Shown one piece after another: positions 1 to 6,377 of a stretch of DNA of 8,185 nucleotides. Origin of the DNA: an uncultured Collinsella sp. (GTDB lineage Bacteria; Actinomycetota; Coriobacteriia; Coriobacteriales; Coriobacteriaceae); contig USMR01000027.1 in the NCBI GenBank assembly GCA_900555815.1, positions 1 to 8,185 on the forward strand, read 5' to 3'. Position 1 is the stretch's first letter, and each line of letters opens with the position of its first letter. The position numbers and the translations under genes were made by a program. Below the pieces are notes generated by a model, which did not search any database, had not been told where the DNA came from, and was given only the letters and a program-made list of their open reading frames with translations.

Positions 1-922
1 AGTAGATGGCCGAAGCTTCTTTGATCGTCGTGCCCTCGACAAACGTCTGGGTCGAAGGATCGGTCCAGCGCTGCGGCTTATCGCCCTTCTTGCCAATGAC
101 CTCCATCGAAACGGAGATCTGACCAGGCATGGCGTCACCGTACCTGCTGTAGCACCAGACAGCGGAATCGCCCGCCTTGAGCTCATAGTAGCCAGCGCCG
201 ACCGCAGCGGCACTCCCGTTGATAAACAGCTGCCAGTACGCGCCGGTCGCCGAGTCGTAGGCGAGCGTGCGGCCGGAGTCGAAGGGCGACGTGATCGAGT
301 TGAGCGCCCAGCCCCAGGAGCCGTTGGGGTCGTAGTCGGCCTTGAGGCCGGCCTGCTTGAAGAGCTGCTCGGAGAGGTCGGCCGCGGTCGAGCCCTCCTT
401 CAACGTGATCTGCTGGGCGGCGGCCCAGGTCTGCTGGGCGCCCTCGGCGTCGGTGCCGATGACGGAGCACGTGGCCGCGACCTCTTGGCTTGTGGCTTCG
501 GTAGGCTGAGATTCAGCCTCATCGGAAGCGGCTACAACGCTTTTGACGTTCTGTTCGGATGAATCCGGCGAAGCAGTAAAAGCCTCGACCGCGGCAGAAT
601 CGTCCGACGCTACGCCGTTGCTATCTGCGGCATTCGTCGAAGTGCCATCGTTAGCCGACGCATCGCTCGCGTTAGAGCCGGTTTCAGAAACGACACCGTC
701 GGCAGTACCGTCCGCGGCCCCCGCGCCCTCGCCCGGCGTCGCAGCCTGAGCCACAGCCTCGGCAATGCCCTCGGCGCCCTCGGCCCACAGTTGAGCCGGC
801 GTGGTGCCAAAGGCCATCGCGAAGGCCAGGAATGCCATCAGGCCGCGCTTGGCTACACCGCGTGCAATCGCGCCACGACGATGCAACGAGGCGCGCTCAC
901 GCTCGTCCTCAAACATATCCAT
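1..922 (-). CDS. Secreted DUF4430 (transcobalamin-C-terminal-like) surface protein, 3' end outside window
   Basis: The frame is open for 307 codons and runs off the left edge, so the C-terminus is missing. Residues 1-26 are charged (ERERASLHRRG...AKR), followed by a hydrophobic core at about 27-38 and a likely signal peptidase site after AQLWA (about residue 48). Residues 50-150 are an Ala/Ser/Asp/Glu/Thr-rich linker without predicted fold. A DUF4430 domain covers about 152-262, with the hallmark block YWQLFINGSAAAVGAGYYEL and then KAGDSAVWCY. A second copy begins at about 272 (VIGKKGD...FVEGTT). DUF4430 is related to the C-terminal domain of transcobalamin/intrinsic factor. With the B12 riboswitch just upstream, I infer corrinoid binding at the cell surface; this is not shown directly. 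Start 922 has AGGAG four bases upstream. An in-frame ATG at 1003 (AAGGGGG upstream) would add 27 residues, but the last codons before 922 are unusual for this GC-rich genome. A cell-wall anchor may lie outside the window. Confidence 0.82.
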   Translation of the reverse strand, partial: MDMFEDERERASLHRRGAIARGVAKRGLMAFLAFAMAFGTTPAQLWAEGAEGIAEAVAQAATPGEGAGAADGTADGVVSETGSNASDASANDGTSTNAADSNGVASDDSAAVEAFTASPDSSEQNVKSVVAASDEAESQPTEATSQEVAATCSVIGTDAEGAQQTWAAAQQITLKEGSTAADLSEQLFKQAGLKADYDPNGSWGWALNSITSPFDSGRTLAYDSATGAYWQLFINGSAAAVGAGYYELKAGDSAVWCYSRYGDAMPGQISVSMEVIGKKGDKPQRWTDPSTQTFVEGTTIKEASAIY

Positions 923-1066
923 TTGTCTCCTACTGTCTGTACTTGGAGCGTTGCCTTGAGACTGCCCCACGTCATCGCGCATGTTGCGCTCGAGTTCCCC
1001 CATCGGAGTCCCCCTTCCCTCCAGAGCCCTATGCACACCGGCGGCAAAAGCCGCAGCCGCATGCAA

Positions 1067-1259
1067 GACGGGAGGCGATCCGACTTAACCTTAACGACTC
1101 GGGCACGTCGTCCGATCTGCGACGCGAGCATCCCAAGCCAAGAGGAATTACGGTTACTGGTACAGCCGGGGACTTGCACCCCGATTCTCCCAAATGCGCA
1201 GGATAACCGCGCATTCGTGCGTCTCCGCACCACCATCTAGGCCATCGATTATTACCGTC
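1067..1259 (-). promoter_or_regulatory. Cobalamin (B12) riboswitch
   Basis: On the minus strand the core from 1193 to 1148 matches the conserved cobalamin aptamer: GGGAGA, then GGGGTGCAAGTCCCC (the GGUGnAAnUCC element), then GGCTGTACCAGTAACCGTAA (consensus GCuGcCCCCGCaACuGUAA). The 3' B12-box-like segment AAGTCGGATCGCCTCCC lies at 1086-1070. Supporting helices are visible: GTGCG-GAGA-CGCAC just after the 5' GGTG, a 7-bp helix AATGCGC/GCGCATT, and a closing P1 pairing GACGG (1259-1255) with CCGTC (1071-1067). It sits directly upstream of the DUF4430 gene and after the terminator of the kinase gene, so it controls only the DUF4430 transcript in this window. A weak extended -10 (TGATACCAT, 1271-1263) just upstream could be the promoter, but no good -35 is visible. 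Confidence 0.87.
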
Positions 1260-1274
1260 AAAATGGTATCACGC

Positions 1275-1301
1275 AAAAAGGCCTCGCACGCAGGCGAAGC
1301 C
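1275..1301 (-). terminator. Intrinsic terminator of the phasin-like/ABC1 kinase operon
   Basis: On the minus strand, an 8-bp stem GGCTTCGC/GCGAGGCC (one T-G wobble) with a 6-base loop CTGCGT is followed immediately by TTTTT. It lies about 50 bases after the kinase stop codon and just before the riboswitch, separating the two transcription units. Confidence 0.85.
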
Positions 1302-1353
1302 CAAGGTAAAAGCTATTGTTTGCGATAGGAAAATGCGGTGACGGCCGCAGCCT

Positions 1354-3117
1354 CTAGTGCTTGCCGCCGTGACTGTTGAGCCAGATATTGCGGCCCAGCA
1401 TAAGCGCCAGCACCAGCGCGCTCACGTAGCCCATAAAGCCAATGACTGGGATACCAAACACAACCGGCTCGATACGCGCGTAGTACACCACCGACGAACC
1501 GATAAACAGACCGGCGATCACAATTGCCATCGACATGCGGTCGATAATTCCACCCAGCTGTCGCAGCGCCTTATCGCTGCTCATGATCTGCGTGTTTACC
1601 TTAAGCTGGCCGCGCGTAAGCATACGCGAAGCCAAGCCCAGATACTCGGCCGCCTCGAGCGAGCCTTTTGCCGCGCGATAGCTGCTCGCGGCAAGATCGC
1701 GGCTCATCTCGCGCATGCGGGCGTAGGTGCTCTTCTCGTTTTTGATGTGCGTCTGGATGATCTGGATCATGTTGACGTTGGGCATGTACTCGGTCAACAG
1801 GCCCTCGAGCGTCACCATGCCGCGGGCGAACATCGTCACCACGCTCGGCAGCTCAACGTCATTTTTGCGCGCGAGGTTTAACAGGGAAGTCAAAAACTCG
1901 CCGATATCCAGGTCTTTAAGGTCGAGCCCGGCAAAGTCGGCAACAATAAAGTCCAAGTCGGACAAAAAGGCCGAATGGTCAAGCTCGGCCGAATCGCCGC
2001 GCGTCCCGGCAAAGCGCATGAGCGAATCCTTGAGCTTGGGCACGTCGCCCTCGGCCACGGCGAAAATCATATCCTTGACGATACCGCGATCGTGACTCGA
2101 CATGCGTCCGACCATGCCCAAGTCGATAAAGTAGACGATGCCGTCCTTGAGAATGATGTTTCCCGCATGCGGGTCGGCATGGAAAAAACCGTCATCGAGC
2201 ACCTGCGTCGAGTAGTCCTCGACAATCGCGGCACCGATCTTTTCCAAGTCATAGCCCTCGGCCACCAAGCGTTCGGGATCGGCGATCGAAATGCCGTCGA
2301 CGTAGTCCATAACCACCACGTGCTCGGTGCACAGGTCCAGATAGGATTTAGGGCACGTCACGCCATGAACGCTCTTATGGAACTCGTAGAAGTCGTTGAG
2401 GTTTTTGGCCTCGGCCAAAAAGTTGGTCTCCTCGCGAAACGAGGTCCACAACTCCTCGACTACGCCGTGCAGATCAACGAATTGATCGGTGTTGACGAAC
2501 TTGGAAACGATACGCACCACCGAGCGGATGATATCGATGTCCTGTGCCATAACCTGCTGCGCACCGGGGCGCTGCACCTTAACGGCCACGTCCTCGCCCG
2601 TCACCAGACGAGCGCGGTGCACCTGCGCGAGCGATGCGCTACCAAGCGGATTGGGGTCGATCGCATCGAACATCTCCCCCAGGCGCAGGCCGTATTCCTC
2701 TTCCAAGCAGCGGAGCACTACCTCGTACGGCACCGGCTCCACGTCGGAACGCAGACGGCGCAGCTCATCGCAAAAGCGCTGCGGCAGAATCTCGGACCGG
2801 TTGGCCAGAATCTGCCCCATCTTGACGAACATGGGGCCGAGCTCCTCGAGCAGGCGGCGCAAGCGAACCGGCGTGAGGTTATCCCACACACGGTACTTTT
2901 TGACCAAGCGAACAATCTGCCCGATGCGTTCGCGACGACCCGCCGGCGTGAGCTGGTATTCCTCGTCCGGCGCCATCGCGTCGGGCTCTTCGGGCACCAT
3001 ATCGACAGCGCGCGGCTTTTTGCGAGCGCCCGAGACGGCGGCATCGACCTCATCGACAACCGCCGCCTCGTCACCCAAAGGATCTAGATTGTTGTAATCG
3101 GTGGTGGAATCTGCCAT
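1354..3117 (-). CDS. ABC1/UbiB (AarF) family atypical kinase, membrane-anchored
   Basis: The 587-residue protein has the full set of ABC1 atypical-kinase motifs: KxGQ (KMGQ, residues 99-102), the Ala-rich nucleotide loop GSASLAQVH (159-167), the nucleotide-binding Lys in VAVK (K180), the catalytic loop HADPHAGN (313-320) and the metal-binding DLG (332-334). Two hydrophobic segments near the C-terminus (about 528-546 and 553-577) should anchor it in the membrane, as in bacterial UbiB. Family members assist biosynthesis or extraction of ubiquinone and other membrane lipids. In a strict anaerobe without ubiquinone the substrate is probably another isoprenoid or lipid, which is an inference. Residues 1-60 are an acidic, poorly conserved extension. 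It begins 8 bases after the stop of the phasin-like gene with only a weak Shine-Dalgarno, so translational coupling is likely. The adjacent terminator marks the operon's end. Confidence 0.93.
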   Translation of the reverse strand: MADSTTDYNNLDPLGDEAAVVDEVDAAVSGARKKPRAVDMVPEEPDAMAPDEEYQLTPAGRRERIGQIVRLVKKYRVWDNLTPVRLRRLLEELGPMFVKMGQILANRSEILPQRFCDELRRLRSDVEPVPYEVVLRCLEEEYGLRLGEMFDAIDPNPLGSASLAQVHRARLVTGEDVAVKVQRPGAQQVMAQDIDIIRSVVRIVSKFVNTDQFVDLHGVVEELWTSFREETNFLAEAKNLNDFYEFHKSVHGVTCPKSYLDLCTEHVVVMDYVDGISIADPERLVAEGYDLEKIGAAIVEDYSTQVLDDGFFHADPHAGNIILKDGIVYFIDLGMVGRMSSHDRGIVKDMIFAVAEGDVPKLKDSLMRFAGTRGDSAELDHSAFLSDLDFIVADFAGLDLKDLDIGEFLTSLLNLARKNDVELPSVVTMFARGMVTLEGLLTEYMPNVNMIQIIQTHIKNEKSTYARMREMSRDLAASSYRAAKGSLEAAEYLGLASRMLTRGQLKVNTQIMSSDKALRQLGGIIDRMSMAIVIAGLFIGSSVVYYARIEPVVFGIPVIGFMGYVSALVLALMLGRNIWLNSHGGKH

Positions 3118-3125
3118 CTGCGCTG

Positions 3126-3542
3126 CTACTCGGCCTCTTCGGTATCCTTCGCATCGTCGGGCTCAACGGACTCGACGGGCACCGAGGTCACGTTGTCCTC
3201 GACCGAATCGACGATGTCGCGCACATGGGCTAGGAAGGCCGTGCGCTCAGGGGCGGTCATAACGCGGACGCGGGCAAGGATGAGCTCGTCGAGCACGCGC
3301 TGGGCCGCAGTCTCGCCCTGTATGCCCAAGCGCTCGGTCAGATCGGAGATGGTGCCACCGGCCTGCTCGAACATGTCGGACACGCTGCGGGCGATATCGG
3401 GGGTGGCGGTGTCCTTGCGGACCTGCTCGCCTTTGGTGTTAAGGTCGTCGAGGACCTTCTTGCCGCCTTCGACAGCAACGGCGGCAGCGCCAAAGCCCAC
3501 GTTAATGGCGCCGTTAACAAGCTGATCGAGTTTCATAACCAT
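3126..3542 (-). CDS. Phasin-like (PhaF/COG3937-type) coiled-coil protein
   Basis: The 138-residue protein has a short hydrophobic/small-residue N-terminus (NGAINVGFGAAAVAVEGGKK), a charged helical middle, a helical C-terminal half containing LDELILARVRVMTAPERTAF, and an acidic tail (EPDDAKDTEEAE). This layout fits the phasin family COG3937, often encoded beside ABC1 kinases. In PHA-producing bacteria these proteins coat or regulate polymer granules. No PHA gene is visible here, so a role as an accessory to the neighbouring kinase is at least as likely. The start was set at ATG 3542 because GGAG lies six bases upstream (3552-3549). A longer frame beginning at TTG 3554 would place this GGAG inside the gene, and ATG 3536 would be 12 bases from it. 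The family assignment is by sequence character and neighbourhood rather than a strict motif. Confidence 0.75.
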   Translation of the reverse strand: MVMKLDQLVNGAINVGFGAAAVAVEGGKKVLDDLNTKGEQVRKDTATPDIARSVSDMFEQAGGTISDLTERLGIQGETAAQRVLDELILARVRVMTAPERTAFLAHVRDIVDSVEDNVTSVPVESVEPDDAKDTEEAE

Positions 3543-3577
3543 GGTTGTCTCCAATCACAAACAACTGCATTGGCGTT

Positions 3578-3607
3578 CTTGTACCCAAGATTGAGCGAAA
3601 GCGACAA
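3578..3607 (-). promoter_or_regulatory. Candidate promoter for the phasin-like/kinase operon
   Basis: On the minus strand TTGTCG (3607-3602) and TACAAG (3583-3578) are separated by 18 bases, each matching four of six consensus positions. This would give a leader of about 30 bases before the ATG at 3542. There is no convincing terminator after the C69 gene, so read-through from upstream is also possible. Confidence 0.35.
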
Positions 3608-3641
3608 AGCGTTTTAGCGCTATTCGATCGACGGGAAATCC

Positions 3642-5165
3642 CTACCTCACGTTGTCGTTCATCGCGAAAGAGTTCTTCATGGCGCAGCTCGTGGTGTAGA
3701 GCACCTTGCCCAGCAGGGCATCGGTCTCCACGCGAACACGCTCGGCAAAGGCCTCGTTGGCGCGTGCAAGCTCGGCAGGCACCTCGACCTCGGGCAGAGC
3801 GGCTACGGCAGCGTCGACGTCATGGATCTGCTTGTGGCCCATGCCACCGACCTTCTCCTGATAGTCCTCCACAGCGCGGCCGCACTCATGGAAGCGGACG
3901 TCGGCCAGGGCGCCGATCAGGCGGTTGGCCCAGTAGAAGTTTTCGGACGTCACGCGAGCCTGCGTGTCGGCATAGTACTCGGGCATGGTCTCGACGTTGG
4001 CGTACAGCGGAACCAGCGCGTTAAACGAGTTGGAGCCAAAGGCCATCCACTGCACGGCGCGATAGGCCGGCTGCGCATAGGGACGCAGCTGCAGCACGGC
4101 GAGCTGGCTGTTGCGGTTGATGCCGATGGGGCGATAGGCGCCGCGCGTGGCGGGCGTGCCCTTGCTGCCGTAGCAGTCGTACTCCGTGCCCTGGTAGTGG
4201 CTCGAAAGCACGTACTTAATGTCCTCGATGGTCACCTTGCGCTCGGGCACGCGGCTCCAAGGGATGTCGTCGCTCTCGGGCGTGAAGTCGGCCTCGGGAC
4301 CATCCCACACGTCGCTGGGGTTGAGGCAGCGCTGCATGTACCACGCGCGCGGCGTGTTGTAGACATGGTCGCTGTCGCTGTGCGAGCCAAAGGCCTCGCG
4401 CGGGTTAAAGACCGTCGCCGGACCGTCGCCCTCGACGCCCAGCGTCAGGTCCAGATGCCACTCGGCCATCCAGGAGCGCAGGTCGGCCGAGCACATGTGG
4501 TCGGTCTGGGCGCCCTCGGCGTCATCCAGGTCAAAGCTGTCGATACCCAGCTGGTTGGGCATGGTCACATAGGCGTCGTCAGGCACGCGCTTGGCAATCC
4601 AGTGGTGGCCGCCGATGGTCTCGAGCCACCAGATCTCGTCCACGTCGCTAAAGGCGATACCGTTGTTCTCGTAGGTGCCGTAGCGCTCGAGCAGGTCGCC
4701 CAAGATACGCACGCCGTCGCGGGCGGACTTGGCATACGGCAGCACCAGGGTCACCATGTCCTCCTCGCCCAGGCCACCGGGCTGCGCCGGCACATAGCCG
4801 TCCTCACCCTCGTTGCCCTTGGCGGGCACGTAGTCCACGAGCGGATCGGCGCCGCAGACGCGCTCGTTGGTGGTAAGCGTCTCGGTTGCGGACATGCCAA
4901 CATTGAGCTCGTTGAAACCGGCCTCGGCCCAGATACCGTGGCCCGGGACAACATCGGGGACGCTCGTATAGCGCATGGGGTTATCGGGCAGCTCAACGGT
5001 CAGGTGGCTCAGGACGCTCGTGTAGACGCGCGGCTGCTCGTCGGGATGCACTACGCGCATGCGCTTGGGCTCAAATACCCCGTTGGACGAGTCCTCGTTA
5101 CGCGCGACCAGGGTCGACCCGTCGTAGCTTGCGTTTTTACCGACCAGAATCGTTGTGCACGGCAT
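3642..5165 (-). CDS. C69-family dipeptidase (peptidase family with N-terminal Cys nucleophile)
   Basis: The 507-residue protein belongs to peptidase family C69 (PepD/dipeptidase A), N-terminal nucleophile hydrolases that cut dipeptides in the cytoplasm for peptide nutrition. It begins MPCTTILVGKNASYDGSTL; Cys3 is the expected nucleophile, exposed after removal of the first residues. The ARNED segment (21-25), the WWLETIGGHHWIAKRVPDD block (169-187) and MPNQLGID (192-199) are typical family signatures. Length is normal for the family and there is no signal peptide or membrane segment. The start is fixed by the Shine-Dalgarno: AAGGAGG ends six bases before ATG 5165, whereas the in-frame ATG at 5171 abuts it with no spacer. 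The gene stands alone between the inverted-repeat element and the phasin-like gene. A possible -10 (TACACT) lies in its leader without a recognisable -35. Confidence 0.93.
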   Translation of the reverse strand: MPCTTILVGKNASYDGSTLVARNEDSSNGVFEPKRMRVVHPDEQPRVYTSVLSHLTVELPDNPMRYTSVPDVVPGHGIWAEAGFNELNVGMSATETLTTNERVCGADPLVDYVPAKGNEGEDGYVPAQPGGLGEEDMVTLVLPYAKSARDGVRILGDLLERYGTYENNGIAFSDVDEIWWLETIGGHHWIAKRVPDDAYVTMPNQLGIDSFDLDDAEGAQTDHMCSADLRSWMAEWHLDLTLGVEGDGPATVFNPREAFGSHSDSDHVYNTPRAWYMQRCLNPSDVWDGPEADFTPESDDIPWSRVPERKVTIEDIKYVLSSHYQGTEYDCYGSKGTPATRGAYRPIGINRNSQLAVLQLRPYAQPAYRAVQWMAFGSNSFNALVPLYANVETMPEYYADTQARVTSENFYWANRLIGALADVRFHECGRAVEDYQEKVGGMGHKQIHDVDAAVAALPEVEVPAELARANEAFAERVRVETDALLGKVLYTTSCAMKNSFAMNDNVR

Positions 5166-5248
5166 GCGCATCCTCCTTGAGCGAAGAAATCAAACGGCAA
5201 CAGTGTATCGCTTCGGCGCAGAAAGGGCGAAACCACGGCCTCGGCAGC

Positions 5249-5486
5249 CCCCGTGGTCAAAAAATGCCAAATATGAGTACTGTCACAAATTTAGTGGCAG
5301 CAAATTGCACTGTTCCGGGCGCCGGGAATCCTCACCTGTCCAAAAACTGAGTCTAGTAATTCCCCATACGTCCAATAAAATTGGCTCTTTAACGATATTA
5401 CTTATCGCTAAAGAGCCAAAATGATCTCAAACATATGTGACTAACTTGGCAACAGTACTCATATTTGGCATTTTTTGACCACGGGG
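5249..5486. repeat. 238-bp element bounded by perfect 35-bp inverted repeats (MITE-like or regulatory)
   Basis: The segment 5249-5283 is the exact reverse complement of 5452-5486 (arms contain GTGGTCAAAAAATGCC and AAATATGAGTACTGT). Similarity continues inward imperfectly for about 16 more bases (both arms share a TTAGT motif), which suggests longer ancestral ends that have diverged. The interior is visibly AT-richer than the surrounding genes and has no plausible coding frame. It carries the 39-base hairpin annotated separately. It fills most of the gap between folD and the C69 gene. Long perfect ends on a short non-coding body resemble a miniature inverted-repeat transposable element. However, no target-site duplication is visible (left flank GGCAGC, right flank TATCT), so a regulatory or structural origin is possible. 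Confidence 0.7.
5374..5419 (-). terminator. Long hairpin with U tract, probable folD terminator
   Basis: On the minus strand a 17-bp stem, TTGGCTCTTTAGCGATA pairing with TATCGTTAAAGAGCCAA, has a 5-base loop (AGTAA) and is followed by TTTTATT. The single non-Watson-Crick position is G-U when read as minus-strand RNA but A/C when read as plus-strand RNA, which favours function in the minus orientation. It lies about 100 bases after the folD stop, inside the inverted-repeat element. Confidence 0.72.
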
Positions 5487-5520
5487 TATCTAACCAACCC
5501 CCTAAACAGCCTCCAAACGC

Positions 5521-6375
5521 CTATTTTACCGCGCGCTCAGCCGCCTCGATCACGTGCTTGGCGAGAATTGCTGTCGTCACGGCGCCCACGCCACCCGGCA
5601 CGGGGGTGATTGCGCCAACAACCGGCTCCGCGGCATCAAAATCGACGTCGCCGACCAGCTTGCCAGCGGCTTCGTCCCAATTAATGCCAACATCGATAAT
5701 CGCCTGGTCCTCGCGGACCGCATCTGCGCCAATCGTGCGCGCGCGTCCAACGGCGGCAACCACAATGTCGGCAGCACAGCACTCGGCGGCAAGATCGCGC
5801 GTATGCGTATGGCACGTCGTCACGGTTGCGTTGCGCGCCGTAAGCATGGCGGCAACGGGGCGGCCAATTACCAGTGAGCGTCCGACCACGGCAACTTTGG
5901 CGCCGTCCAGCTCAACGCCGTAATGATCCAGCAAAGCAAGCACGGCTTCAGCTGTGCAGGGGGCAAAACCCTCGCCGCGCCCCGAAAGCGTGGTGAGCAG
6001 CGAAGCCGGCGTCATGGAGTCAACGTCCTTGGCGGGATCGAGCGCTGCGGCGACGGCGTTCTCGTCAAGGCCGGCGGGCAGCGGGCGAAACATCAGACAG
6101 CCATGAACAGCCGGGTCGGCATTGATGTCCTCGATGGCCGTCAACAGCTCGTCTTGCGAAACACCGGCAGGAAGCAACACGCGACGCGCCTCGATGCCAA
6201 CCTTTTCGCAGCGTTTAAGGGCGCCGCGCTCGTAGGATAGGTCGTCCTCGCGTTCACCCACACGCACGATAGCAAGCGTCGGAACAACACCGCGTTCGCG
6301 CAGCGCAGCGCAGCGGGCAGCGAGCTCCTCAGTCAAAGCGCGGGCGACGGGAGCACCCTTCAGTAGCTCAGCCAT
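5521..6375 (-). CDS. folD: FolD-type methylenetetrahydrofolate dehydrogenase, cyclohydrolase site altered
   Basis: The 284-residue protein has FolD architecture and length. The Rossmann cofactor motif is VVGRSLVIGRP (163-173) and the C-terminal signatures are DVGINW (218-223), GDVDF (232-236) and ITPVPGGVG (246-254). Canonical FolD oxidises 5,10-methylene-THF to methenyl-THF and hydrolyses it to 10-formyl-THF. The cyclohydrolase needs the Lys of YxxxK and the Gln of VQLPLP. Here the first motif reads SYERGALK (Tyr48, with Ala52 at the Lys position) and the second reads MFRPLP (Phe96 at the Gln position); KDVD (116-119) is kept. Lys54, two residues further on, is not in the catalytic register. 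I infer that the dehydrogenase is retained while the cyclohydrolase is probably weak or lost. The start at 6375 is supported by AGGGG six bases upstream and lies 2 bases after the stop of the FchA-like gene; the frame's earlier ATG (6441) lies inside that gene. Confidence 0.93.
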   Translation of the reverse strand: MAELLKGAPVARALTEELAARCAALRERGVVPTLAIVRVGEREDDLSYERGALKRCEKVGIEARRVLLPAGVSQDELLTAIEDINADPAVHGCLMFRPLPAGLDENAVAAALDPAKDVDSMTPASLLTTLSGRGEGFAPCTAEAVLALLDHYGVELDGAKVAVVGRSLVIGRPVAAMLTARNATVTTCHTHTRDLAAECCAADIVVAAVGRARTIGADAVREDQAIIDVGINWDEAAGKLVGDVDFDAAEPVVGAITPVPGGVGAVTTAILAKHVIEAAERAVK

Positions 6376-6377
6376 GG

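Noticed and set aside
1041..1054. Hairpin GCGGC-TTTT-GCCGC (minus strand) as an intrinsic terminator of the riboswitch
   Set aside because: The stem is short and no U tract follows, so it is not a convincing intrinsic terminator.
1163..1185. tRNA T-arm-like sequence (GGGGTGCAAGTCCCC on the minus strand)
   Set aside because: No acceptor, anticodon or D arm surrounds it. It is the GGUGnAAnUCC element of the cobalamin riboswitch, with matching sequence on both sides.
1975..3087. Open frame of 370 codons on the plus strand
   Set aside because: It is antisense to the ABC1 kinase with its complete motif set. The composition (His/Asp/Leu/Val) is that of a reverse-frame shadow.
3609..3624. AGCG-CTAAAA-CGCT hairpin as a terminator after the C69 gene
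   Set aside because: It has only four base pairs and no real U tract; too weak to call.
3822..5180. Open frame of 452 codons on the plus strand
   Set aside because: It is antisense to the C69 peptidase, whose conserved motifs are clear. The frame is low-complexity His/Val/Ala/Gly-rich, typical of a GC-rich shadow, and has no Shine-Dalgarno.
5240..5495. Target-site duplication around the inverted-repeat element
   Set aside because: The flanks GGCAGC and TATCT show no direct repeat, so a transposition origin remains unproven.
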